A stretch of DNA of 64,000 nt from Streptococcus hyointestinalis. GTDB lineage: Bacteria; Bacillota; Bacilli; Lactobacillales; Streptococcaceae. The position numbers and the translations under genes are program-made. The DNA lies in NCBI RefSeq assembly GCF_900459405.1, contig NZ_UHFN01000007.1, forward strand, positions 682,001-746,000. Direction: 5' to 3'. Shown piece after piece: positions 9,473-16,141 of the stretch; position 1 is the stretch's first letter; every line of letters begins with the position of its first letter. The notes beneath the pieces were generated by a model. That model was not told the DNA's origin, searched no databases, and saw nothing but the letters and a program-made list of their open reading frames with translations.

Positions 9473-9754
9473 TTACTTCAATGCTTTTATAAGTGCCTTG
9501 ATACCGATTCTTAAACCAAAACTAGCTAGCAGAGCGAGCGAAATCGCCCAGAAAGGAGCAAAACTAATTGTCAGAAATAAAAAGGTAATGAAAACAGTGC
9601 TAATGGCAAACCCAGAGAGTTGTGCAAAAAAGACCAAATCTTTATATTTAGCTGTATTTGTATCAATCGCTTTAAATGACTGCGATTTTGGGGTAGTATG
9701 AGCATTATTTTCGGTATCAATAGTGTGTTGCTCATGTTTTATTGGTGCTGGCAT
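9473..9754 (-). CDS. small membrane protein (possibly DUF3270)
   Basis: This 93-residue protein has a polar N-terminal 40 residues, then two membrane helices (FFAQLSGFAISTVFITFLFL; FAPFWAISLALLASFGLRIG), ending in KALIKALK. An AAGGAG site precedes ATG 9754. Small proteins of this layout next to U32 peptidase genes in streptococci are labelled DUF3270; I give that only as likely. It is divergent from the U32 gene at 9940. Confidence 0.7.
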   Translation of the reverse strand: MPAPIKHEQHTIDTENNAHTTPKSQSFKAIDTNTAKYKDLVFFAQLSGFAISTVFITFLFLTISFAPFWAISLALLASFGLRIGIKALIKALK

Positions 9755-9867
9755 AGCATTCTCCTTTAAACAATCCTATTTATAGTATCACAAAGATTAG
9801 GGTTTGTCATCTATTTTTACAATTTTTTCATCATAAATCCTGAAAATGCCCTAGAAAAGTCCAAATA

Positions 9868-9899
9868 AAAGGGCTATTTAGAGAACTTTTAAGCCCTTT
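9868..9899. promoter_or_regulatory. stem-loop upstream of the U32 peptidase gene
   Basis: AAAGGGCT (9868-9875) and AGCCCTTT (9892-9899) are perfect inverted repeats with a 16-base loop, 25 bp before the -10 box of the U32 gene. It could be an operator or a terminator for the divergent strand. Confidence 0.4.
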
Positions 9900-9939
9900 G
9901 ATAGGCATTTGGGCTAATTTGTGGTAAAATGGGATTGTT

Positions 9940-10866
9940 ATGGAAAAAATAATCATTACTGCTACTGCGGAGTCTATCGAGCAAGTCAAGGACTTGTTGG
10001 CTGCTGGGGTGGACCGCATTTATGTTGGTGAGGAAAATTACGGTCTTCGCCTCCCTCACAATTTCACCTATGATGAGTTGCGAGAAATCGCAAAGCTTGT
10101 CCACGACGCAGGACGTGAATTGACAGTTGCCTGCAATGCGCTCATGCACCAAGACATGATGGACAATATTAAGCCTTTTCTTGACTTGATGAAAGAAATC
10201 AAAGTGGACTATCTGGTCGTTGGAGACGCAGGTGTTTTTTATGTCAATAAACGTGATGGCTACAATTTTAAGCTCATCTACGACACCTCTGTCTTTGTCA
10301 CATCAAGCCGTCAGGTTAATTTCTGGGGCGAGCACGGTGCTGTTGAAACGGTGCTAGCTCGTGAGATTCCATCTGAAGAGCTCTTTAAGATGTCGGAAAA
10401 TCTGGACTTTCCTGCTGAAGTTTTGGTTTACGGCGCTTCTGTCATTCATCACTCAAAACGTCCCTTGCTGCAAAATTACTATAATTTCACGCATGTTGAT
10501 GATGAAAAGACCCGTGAGCGTGGGCTTTTCCTATCAGAGCCAAATGACGAAAACAGCCACTACTCTATCTACGAGGACAAGCACGGCACCCACATCTTTA
10601 TCAACAATGACATTGACATGATGACCAAGCTGTCTGAGCTAGTTGAACATCACTTCACACATTGGAAGTTAGACGGCATTTACTGCCCTGGGGACAATTT
10701 TGTAGAGATTGCAAAATTGTTTGTCAAAGCGCGTGATTTGATGCAAGAAGGCACCTTTAGCCAAGACCAAGCTTTCTTGTTTGATGAGGAGATTCATCGC
10801 TTACACCCTATTGGACGTGGACTGGACACAGGATTTTACGACTTTGACCCAGACACGGTCAAATAA
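9940..10866 (+). CDS. trhP1: U32-family protein, small subunit type (TrhP1/YrrN-like)
   Basis: This 308-residue protein has the U32 TIM-barrel fold (IEQVKDLLAAGVDRIYVGEE; LTVACNALMHQDMMDN). Members named collagenase-like proteases are now tied to tRNA U34 hydroxylation; in B. subtilis the yrrN/yrrO pair (trhP1/trhP2) is required for 5-hydroxyuridine. The short length and tandem second U32 gene fit that pair. The start is ATG 9940; TAAAAT at 9925-9930 leaves a leader of only about 3 bases. Protease activity is not supported by any motif I see. Confidence 0.85.
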   Translation: MEKIIITATAESIEQVKDLLAAGVDRIYVGEENYGLRLPHNFTYDELREIAKLVHDAGRELTVACNALMHQDMMDNIKPFLDLMKEIKVDYLVVGDAGVFYVNKRDGYNFKLIYDTSVFVTSSRQVNFWGEHGAVETVLAREIPSEELFKMSENLDFPAEVLVYGASVIHHSKRPLLQNYYNFTHVDDEKTRERGLFLSEPNDENSHYSIYEDKHGTHIFINNDIDMMTKLSELVEHHFTHWKLDGIYCPGDNFVEIAKLFVKARDLMQEGTFSQDQAFLFDEEIHRLHPIGRGLDTGFYDFDPDTVK

Positions 10867-10872
10867 TTATTT

Positions 10873-10911
10873 ATTAGCATGAGAGAGTTTCTAATTTCAG
10901 GGCATGCTAAT
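10873..10911. repeat. inverted repeat between the two U32 genes
   Basis: ATTAGCATG (10873-10881) and CATGCTAAT (10903-10911) are perfect 9-bp arms around a 21-base loop in the 87-bp gap. It has no T tract, so it is more likely a processing or regulatory stem than a terminator. Confidence 0.6.
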
Positions 10912-10953
10912 CCTACTTTATACACCTTACAATCTTGAAAATTGGAGAATCGT

Positions 10954-12240
10954 ATGACAAAAACATTGAAACGCCCAGAGGTCTTGTCACCAGCTGGGAC
11001 GCTTGAAAAATTAAAAGTTGCTATTGATTATGGTGCAGACGCTGTCTTTGTCGGAGGACAAGCTTATGGACTGCGTAGCCGAGCAGGAAATTTCTCAATG
11101 GAGGAAATGCAAGAAGGTATCAACTATGCGCATGAGCGTGGAGCAAAGGTCTACGTCGCAGCCAACATGGTAACCCACGAGGGCAATGAAATCGGTGCTG
11201 GCGCATGGTTTCGTGAGTTGCGTGACATGGGCTTAGACGCCGTTATCGTCTCTGACCCAGCGCTTATCGTCATTTGTGCGACAGAAGCACCAGGCCTTGA
11301 GATTCACCTCTCAACTCAAGCTTCTTCAACCAACTACGAGACCTTTGAGTTTTGGAAAGAACTCGGTCTGACTCGTGTTGTGCTTGCCCGTGAGGTGTCT
11401 ATGGCTGAGCTTGCTGAAATCCGCAAACGCACAAGCGTTGAGATTGAAGCTTTTGTACATGGAGCGATGTGTATTTCTTACTCAGGGCGTTGTGTGCTAT
11501 CAAACCACATGAGTCATCGTGACGCCAACCGTGGGGGTTGCTCACAGTCTTGCCGCTGGAAGTACAACCTCTACGACATGCCATTTGGTCAAGAACGCCG
11601 CTCACTAAAAGGTGAAATTCCTGAAGAGTTTTCTATGTCTGCCGTTGATATGTGCATGATTGAAAATATCCCAGATATGATTGAAAATGGTGTTGATAGT
11701 CTCAAGATTGAAGGGCGCATGAAGTCTATTCACTACGTTTCAACCGTGACCAACTGCTACAAGGCAGCGGTTGACGCTTATATGGAAAGCCCAGAAAAGT
11801 TTGAAGCTATCAAGGAAGACTTGATTGATGAACTGTGGAAAGTCGCTCAACGTGAATTGGCGACAGGATTTTACTACCAAACGCCAACAGAAAACGAGCA
11901 GCTCTTTGGTGCTCGCCGTAAAATTCCTCAATACAAGTTTGTCGGTGAAGTGGTGGCGTTTGATCCTAAAAACATGATCGCAACCATTCGTCAGCGTAAT
12001 GTTATCCTTGAGGGGGATGCTGTTGAGTTTTACGGTCCAGGCTTCCGCCACTTTGAGTGCTACATCAAGGATTTACATGATTCTGAGGGCAATAAAATTG
12101 AGCGGGCACCAAAACCAATGGAGCTTCTGACCATTACTGTTCCACAAGCCGTAAAACCGGGTGACATGATTCGTGCCTGCAAGGAAGGGCTTGTCAATCT
12201 GTACCAAAAAGATGGGTCCAGTAAAACTGTCAGAGCCTAA
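10954..12240 (+). CDS. trhP2: U32-family protein, large type (TrhP2/YrrO-like, prephenate-dependent tRNA uridine hydroxylation)
   Basis: This 428-residue protein begins MTKTLKRPEVLSPAGTLEKL. The U32 signature EAFVHGAMCISYSGRCVLSN and the cluster GGCSQSCRWKYNLYD carry four cysteines of the type that bind an iron-sulfur cluster in TrhP. SLKIEGRMKSIHYV is also typical. ATG 10954 is preferred over an in-frame TTG 12 bases upstream because GGAG sits properly in front of it. It is probably cotranscribed with the smaller U32 gene and the 65-residue membrane protein. Confidence 0.9.
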   Translation: MTKTLKRPEVLSPAGTLEKLKVAIDYGADAVFVGGQAYGLRSRAGNFSMEEMQEGINYAHERGAKVYVAANMVTHEGNEIGAGAWFRELRDMGLDAVIVSDPALIVICATEAPGLEIHLSTQASSTNYETFEFWKELGLTRVVLAREVSMAELAEIRKRTSVEIEAFVHGAMCISYSGRCVLSNHMSHRDANRGGCSQSCRWKYNLYDMPFGQERRSLKGEIPEEFSMSAVDMCMIENIPDMIENGVDSLKIEGRMKSIHYVSTVTNCYKAAVDAYMESPEKFEAIKEDLIDELWKVAQRELATGFYYQTPTENEQLFGARRKIPQYKFVGEVVAFDPKNMIATIRQRNVILEGDAVEFYGPGFRHFECYIKDLHDSEGNKIERAPKPMELLTITVPQAVKPGDMIRACKEGLVNLYQKDGSSKTVRA

Positions 12241-12269
12241 GCAACCAATTATTTGCTAGAGGATATTAG

Positions 12270-12467
12270 ATGAACACAGTATTTTATCTCTTTTTAGCGA
12301 TTTTACTTTTATTTACTATTACTAAAATAGCCTTACTGATGGTTTATATGCGTAGCATTAAGCCAGAAGTGGATGAGAATGGTCATATTATCAAAAAGCC
12401 AGTCGAAGACTTATCTGACGCTGAGAAAAAAGAGCAAGAAGAAGAGGAATATGACCGAGATTGGTAA
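12270..12467 (+). CDS. small single-pass membrane protein, hypothetical
   Basis: This 65-residue protein has one N-terminal membrane helix (TVFYLFLAILLLFTITKIAL) and a strongly acidic cytoplasmic-type tail (DAEKKEQEEEEYDRDW). A GAGGATATTAG site precedes the ATG. It lies 29 bp after the U32 gene and before a terminator, so it is probably the last gene of that operon. No family recognised. Confidence 0.75.
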   Translation: MNTVFYLFLAILLLFTITKIALLMVYMRSIKPEVDENGHIIKKPVEDLSDAEKKEQEEEEYDRDW

Positions 12468-12470
12468 GCG

Positions 12471-12503
12471 AAAACCCTTTAATCATAAGATTAAAGGGTT
12501 TTT
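12471..12503. terminator. bidirectional terminator
   Basis: AAACCCTTTAATC and GATTAAAGGGTTT pair perfectly with a 4-base loop, flanked by A and T tracts. It lies between the 65-residue ORF and the convergent exporter gene. Confidence 0.9.
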
Positions 12504-12505
12504 CA

Positions 12506-13765
12506 TTAGGATAAAAAGCGTGTCTTGAAAAAATGCCTTGGAATTTGCTGAACAATGCTAATGGCAAGCGCAATCATAAAAGCTGTGATAAAGCAAGACC
12601 GCAGATAAACCATTGCCAGTTGGTCAGCGCCGGTCAATAAAAAGTAAATGGCACGGTACAAACTCAGCCCAGGAATGAGCGGCATCATACTCGTCGATAA
12701 AAAGATGGTCATAGGGCATTTTCTCTTGATAGCAAAGACACGTGATAAAAAGGAACCAAAAAGCCCAGGAACAAAGACCGCAAGCGCTTCAAGGTGGTAA
12801 TAGTACATGATGACGAGATACAAAAGCCATGACAAACTACCTAAGATACCCAAATCAAGAAAATAGCGCTTTGGCACTTGAAAGAGAATAGCAAAGGCGA
12901 TTGTACCAACACCAGCCATGATGACCCGTACAATAAGCTCAAAAACGGTCTCGATATTAGCTGAAAAATTTTGCTGCAGAGGATTGGCAAAAGGCAGCAG
13001 CTCAGTCACAGCCACCACTCCGACAGAAATAGAGATACAAACAAGAAGAGACGACATCAAAAGGGCTAGACCTGTTGAGAAATTATTTTGCGAAAACTCT
13101 CTGACCGAGCTGGTAAAAATAGCTCCTGGCACCAACATCATGAGCGCTCCTAAAAGGATAAGCCCACGGTAGTGACCAATGCCCATAAGGTGCAGTAGAT
13201 TAACCGATAGACAAGCAGCAGAGCTTCCGATAATAGTCAATAAAAAGCCAGTGTGGACAAAGCGCCCCACCCGATGCAGCACCAAGCCTAGAAACAAGCC
13301 TGTTATGGCAGCTGCAAATGAATCGCTCAGCGAGCTGCCAAGAGCGAGTGAAAAAGCACCAGCCCCCGCAAAATAAGCCAAGAGATAATACCAGACATTA
13401 TAGTCTCGCATTCGGTCAATAGTATCAAGCTGTTTGGAAATGGATTTAGCAGATGGTGTAGGGTTTAGTATCACTTGACGTGATAGGGTATTGACCGCTT
13501 CTATTTTTCCAAGATTGATATTTTGCTCATAGACATTGAGAATAGCAGCTTCTTGTTGCCCTTGAGCATTGACAGCGGATGCCATGATACCCTTACTAAT
13601 GACGTAAGCATCAAAATCTTTCATGCCAAGAGCTTTTGCGATATAGCCCATGGTTTGTTCGACACGATAAACTTCAGCGCCACTTTCAACGAGAATCTTC
13701 CCAGCTTTTAGGACTATCTGAAGGGTGTTACAGTTATCTTTAGCAGACATGGTCATAGCGTTCAC
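12506..13765 (-). CDS. threonine/serine exporter family protein (ThrE, fused form)
   Basis: This 419-residue protein has the N-terminal soluble ThrE domain (KAGKILVESGAEVYRVEQTM). Around ten membrane helices follow in two blocks (DUF1212 and DUF3815 types fused). ThrE relatives export threonine and serine; the substrate here is inferred. The frame opens at GTG 13765, but ATG 13756 also has a plausible AGAAAGTG site, so the true protein may be 3 residues shorter. It stands alone between two terminators. Confidence 0.85.
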   Translation of the reverse strand: MNAMTMSAKDNCNTLQIVLKAGKILVESGAEVYRVEQTMGYIAKALGMKDFDAYVISKGIMASAVNAQGQQEAAILNVYEQNINLGKIEAVNTLSRQVILNPTPSAKSISKQLDTIDRMRDYNVWYYLLAYFAGAGAFSLALGSSLSDSFAAAITGLFLGLVLHRVGRFVHTGFLLTIIGSSAACLSVNLLHLMGIGHYRGLILLGALMMLVPGAIFTSSVREFSQNNFSTGLALLMSSLLVCISISVGVVAVTELLPFANPLQQNFSANIETVFELIVRVIMAGVGTIAFAILFQVPKRYFLDLGILGSLSWLLYLVIMYYYHLEALAVFVPGLFGSFLSRVFAIKRKCPMTIFLSTSMMPLIPGLSLYRAIYFLLTGADQLAMVYLRSCFITAFMIALAISIVQQIPRHFFKTRFLS

Positions 13766-13835
13766 TTTCTAAAATAGAGTCTCTTTTATTATAAGGGCTA
13801 AAGAGCTATTTGACAATCATTTTTAAAGAAAGATA

Positions 13836-13862
13836 AAAAAGTTGAGAAAAGCTCAACTTTTT
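13836..13862 (-). terminator. terminator of pyrD
   Basis: AAAAAGTTGAG and CTCAACTTTTT form an 11-bp stem with a 5-base loop, overlapping the pyrD stop codon. A T tract lies on the minus-strand exit side. Confidence 0.8.
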
Positions 13863-14796
13863 AGTCAATATAATGTAATTTTCCACGAAAATCATCAAGA
13901 GTTTCATAGCCTTTTTCAGCCATGATGGTTTGCAGTTCTTTTGTGATACGCTCAAAAGCCTCTGTGCCTTCTTTTTGGAGGACAGTCCCAAGCTGCACCA
14001 TACTAGCACCGCAGAGGATATGCTCAAAAGCATCACGACCTGTTTTGACGCCGCCAGTTCCGATGATTTGGATAGAAGGATTGAGGCGTTTGTAGAAAGC
14101 ATGTACATTAGCCAGTGCTGTTGGTTTGATGTAGTCACCACCTAATCCGCCAAAGCCATTTTTAGGTTTGATGACGACAGTCTCATCCTCAATGACAAGC
14201 CCATTTCCGATAGAGTTGACACAGTTGACAAAGACAAGTGGGTATTTATTAAAGATAGCTGCTGCCTGGTCAAAGTGTACAATATCAAAATAAGGTGGCA
14301 GTTTAATCCCAAGTGGCTTAGTATAGTAGCTAAAGACTTCTTTTAAAATCGTATCTGTCGTTTCAAAATCATAGGCGATTTGAGGTTTCCCAGGGACGTT
14401 TGGGCAAGAAAGGTTGAGTTCAACCAAGCCTTGGTAGTCACTTGCTTGCACTTTTTTGAGGATAGTGTGGGTTTCATCTGGTGACATGCCGACTAGTGAG
14501 AGGACATGTGGCTTGCTGCCGATACGATTTTGCTCTTCAATAACATAGTCTAAATAATAATCAAGTCCCTTGTTTGGCAACCCCATTGAGTTGATAGAGC
14601 CAAGGTCGGTGTTGACATAGCGTGGCTCAGGGTTACCAGCACGAGCTTCTAGTGTGGCAGTTTTGGTGACAAAAGACCCAGCAGCAGAGCTCTCAACCTG
14701 CGCTAGCTCCTCACGTGTCATACAAAATACCCCAGCAGCGTTCATCAAGCAGTTATCAAACTGAAAATCTCCGATACGAGTTGCAGTAGAAACCAT
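13861..14796 (-). CDS. pyrD: dihydroorotate dehydrogenase, class 1A (fumarate-type)
   Basis: This 311-residue protein has the length of L. lactis PyrDA. The class 1 catalytic Cys is in [20 protein letters not shown] near residue 130. FMN-binding [10 protein letters not shown] lies near residue 249. Class 1A enzymes are soluble and pass electrons to fumarate. ATG 14796 is chosen because TTGGAGG precedes it; the longer frame starting at 14808 begins inside that site. It is a single-gene unit away from other pyrimidine genes. Confidence 0.95.
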   Translation of the reverse strand: MVSTATRIGDFQFDNCLMNAAGVFCMTREELAQVESSAAGSFVTKTATLEARAGNPEPRYVNTDLGSINSMGLPNKGLDYYLDYVIEEQNRIGSKPHVLSLVGMSPDETHTILKKVQASDYQGLVELNLSCPNVPGKPQIAYDFETTDTILKEVFSYYTKPLGIKLPPYFDIVHFDQAAAIFNKYPLVFVNCVNSIGNGLVIEDETVVIKPKNGFGGLGGDYIKPTALANVHAFYKRLNPSIQIIGTGGVKTGRDAFEHILCGASMVQLGTVLQKEGTEAFERITKELQTIMAEKGYETLDDFRGKLHYID

Positions 14797-14915
14797 AATA
14801 TCCTCCAAGAAAGTTTTGTTTTATTCTATCATTTTCGTCTAAAAAGGGCAATAGTCCCTTATAAAATTCGTTAAATACGAACAATGGCGTCAATATTTGT
14901 TAAATGTTCAGTTTA

Positions 14916-14929
14916 TAAAAACGTTTCCA
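14916..14929 (-). promoter_or_regulatory. cre-like site (CcpA), one mismatch
   Basis: Read on the minus strand, TGGAAACGTTTTTA matches TGNAANCGNNNNCA at every fixed position except the penultimate base. It lies about 100 bp before gpmA and 120 bp before pyrD, so it could serve either gene. Confidence 0.4.
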
Positions 14930-15027
14930 CAAATAAATTTACTCTAAAACTAGCTTTTTTCCCTATTTTCGTGTAAAATAGGGAGGTAAGTAAAGGCAGT
15001 TGCCTAAATAAAAGGAGACATATCTAA

Positions 15028-15720
15028 ATGGTAAAATTAGTATTTGCACGCCATGGTGAATCAGAATGGAACAAAGCAAACCTTTTCACAGGTTGGGCTG
15101 ATGTTGATCTTTCAGACAAAGGAACACAACAAGCTATCGACGCTGGTAAATTGATCAAAGAAGCTGGTATCGAGTTTGATGTTGCTTACACATCTGTTTT
15201 GAAACGTGCGATCAAAACTACTAATCTTGCGCTTGAAGCTTCTGATCAACTTTGGGTGCCAGTTGAAAAATCATGGCGCTTAAACGAACGTCACTACGGT
15301 GGTTTGACTGGTCAAAACAAAGCTGAAGCAGCAGCTAAATGGGGTGATGAGCAAGTTCACATCTGGCGTCGTTCATACGATGTATTGCCACCAGCAATGG
15401 CTAAAGACGACGAGTACTCAGCACACACTGACCGTCGTTACGCATCGCTTGATGACTCTGTTATCCCAGATGCTGAAAACTTGAAAGTTACACTTGAGCG
15501 TGCCCTTCCTTTCTGGGAAGATAAAATCGCACCAGCTCTTAAAGACGGTAAAAATGTTTTCGTTGGCGCACACGGTAACTCAATCCGTGCCCTTGTAAAA
15601 CACATCAAACACTTGTCAGATGATGAAATCATGGATGTTGAAATCCCTAACTTCCCACCATTGGTATTTGAATTTGACGAAGATTTGAACGTGACAAACG
15701 AATACTACCTTGGTAAATAA
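15028..15720 (+). CDS. gpmA: 2,3-bisphosphoglycerate-dependent phosphoglycerate mutase
   Basis: This 230-residue glycolytic enzyme interconverts 3- and 2-phosphoglycerate. The phosphohistidine motif [11 protein letters not shown] is at residues 5-15 (His-9). [14 protein letters not shown] and the second histidine in [11 protein letters not shown] are also present. AAAGGAG precedes the ATG. Codon use is strongly biased, as expected for a highly expressed gene. The CRISPR locus begins right after its terminator. Confidence 0.97.
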   Translation: MVKLVFARHGESEWNKANLFTGWADVDLSDKGTQQAIDAGKLIKEAGIEFDVAYTSVLKRAIKTTNLALEASDQLWVPVEKSWRLNERHYGGLTGQNKAEAAAKWGDEQVHIWRRSYDVLPPAMAKDDEYSAHTDRRYASLDDSVIPDAENLKVTLERALPFWEDKIAPALKDGKNVFVGAHGNSIRALVKHIKHLSDDEIMDVEIPNFPPLVFEFDEDLNVTNEYYLGK

Positions 15721-15727
15721 TAAAAAG

Positions 15728-15749
15728 CTAGGCTCAGCCTAGTTTTTTT
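15728..15749 (+). terminator. gpmA terminator
   Basis: CTAGGC and GCCTAG form a 6-bp stem with a 3-base loop followed by seven T. Confidence 0.9.
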
Positions 15750-15768
15750 GATGTCCAAATGACTATAA

Positions 15769-15863
15769 GAAAAAAGGCACCGATTCGGTGCCTACTTTTT
15801 TGCAAAGTTGTTTACGGACTAAGCCTTATTTTAACTCGCTGTGTTGTTTCGAATAGTTCCAAC
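15769..15863 (-). ncRNA. tracrRNA (short form)
   Basis: The minus strand reads GTTGGAACTATTCGAAACAA, the anti-repeat complementary to the CRISPR repeat. It continues through GTTAAAATAAGGC and TTAGTCCGT (nexus) and ends in the hairpin AGGCACCGAATCGGTGCCT with a T tract. Every part matches the S. pyogenes 89-nt tracrRNA design. The anti-repeat pairs with array repeats over GCTGTG-TGTTTCGAAT with one mismatch, then again at TCCAA. It guides RNase III processing and holds Cas9. It is divergent from cas9, as in other II-A loci. Confidence 0.95.
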
Positions 15864-15869
15864 ATAGAC

Positions 15870-15898
15870 AGTATAGCATTTTTACATAAACTTATCAA
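15870..15898 (-). promoter_or_regulatory. promoter of short tracrRNA
   Basis: On the minus strand TTGATA and TATACT are separated by exactly 17 bp. The +1 is predicted at about 15863, just where the anti-repeat GTTGGAAC begins. Confidence 0.8.
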
Positions 15899-15924
15899 CT
15901 CTTTTGCTCAAAATAAGATAAATA

Positions 15925-15933
15925 TGGTATAAT
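15925..15933 (+). promoter_or_regulatory. extended -10 upstream of cas9
   Basis: TGGTATAAT is a strong extended -10 on the plus strand, with TTGCTC 18 bp upstream. A transcript from here would give cas9 a leader of about 200 nt that is antisense to the repeat-like element and the long tracrRNA. Confidence 0.4.
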
Positions 15934-15976
15934 GAAAACGGTTGTATACTAAAAAAACTTTGAGATTGTATTAGCT

Positions 15977-16012
15977 GTTTTGGAAACATTCGAAACAACA
16001 CAGCTCTAAAAC
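15977..16012 (-). repeat. lone CRISPR-repeat-like element
   Basis: On the minus strand it matches the 36-nt array repeat at 33 positions (GTTTTAGAGCTGTGTTGTTT then CGAATGTTTCCAAAAC). One difference, T for C in GTGTTG, restores perfect pairing with the tracrRNA anti-repeat. The 17-nt core GCTGTGTTGTTTCGAAT is exactly complementary to the anti-repeat, better than the array repeats. Confidence 0.9.
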
Positions 16013-16032
16013 TAAACATAATACATGATTTC

Positions 16033-16061
16033 AGTTTAACAAAAAACAATTATTTTGTCAG
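16033..16061 (-). promoter_or_regulatory. candidate promoter of long tracrRNA
   Basis: On the minus strand CTGACA and TAAACT lie 17 bp apart. The +1 at about 16026 leaves a 14-nt extension before the repeat-like element. Confidence 0.4.
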
Positions 16062-16080
16062 AAATCAATTGTCTTTTGCC

Positions 16081-16115
16081 TTGAAATTTGTGAAAATTGT
16101 AGTGTAATCATTACA
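16081..16115 (+). promoter_or_regulatory. likely proximal cas9 promoter with a 13-bp palindrome
   Basis: TTGAAA (16081-16086) and TGTAAT (16103-16108) are 16 bp apart, giving a leader of about 27 nt with AAAGGAG before ATG 16142. The -10 is part of the perfect palindrome TGTAATCATTACA (16103-16115), a possible operator. Confidence 0.6.
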
Positions 16116-16141
16116 ACTAAGATTTTATAAAGGAGTTTTCT

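Larger units (their letters stand above)
15769..16026 (-). ncRNA. candidate long-form tracrRNA with built-in guide and repeat (natural single-guide layout)
   Basis: A transcript from the promoter at 16033-16061 would be about 258 nt. Its order is a 14-nt guide-like 5' end (ATGTATTATGTTTA), the repeat-like element 15977-16012, a linker of about 113 nt, then the full short tracrRNA. In S. pyogenes a long tracrRNA folds as a natural single guide and lets Cas9 repress its own promoter. The layout here is the same in principle. I found no good match of the guide beside an NGG motif in the 240 bp before cas9, so the target is open. Confidence 0.55.

Noticed and set aside
13806..14141. 111-codon minus-strand ORF overlapping pyrD
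   Set aside because: It is an out-of-frame shadow of pyrD with no ribosome site or recognisable domain.
15925..15951. Possible target of the long-tracrRNA guide before CGG at 15939-15941
   Set aside because: The guide matches only 7 of 11 bases and three mismatches are next to the PAM, where pairing is essential.
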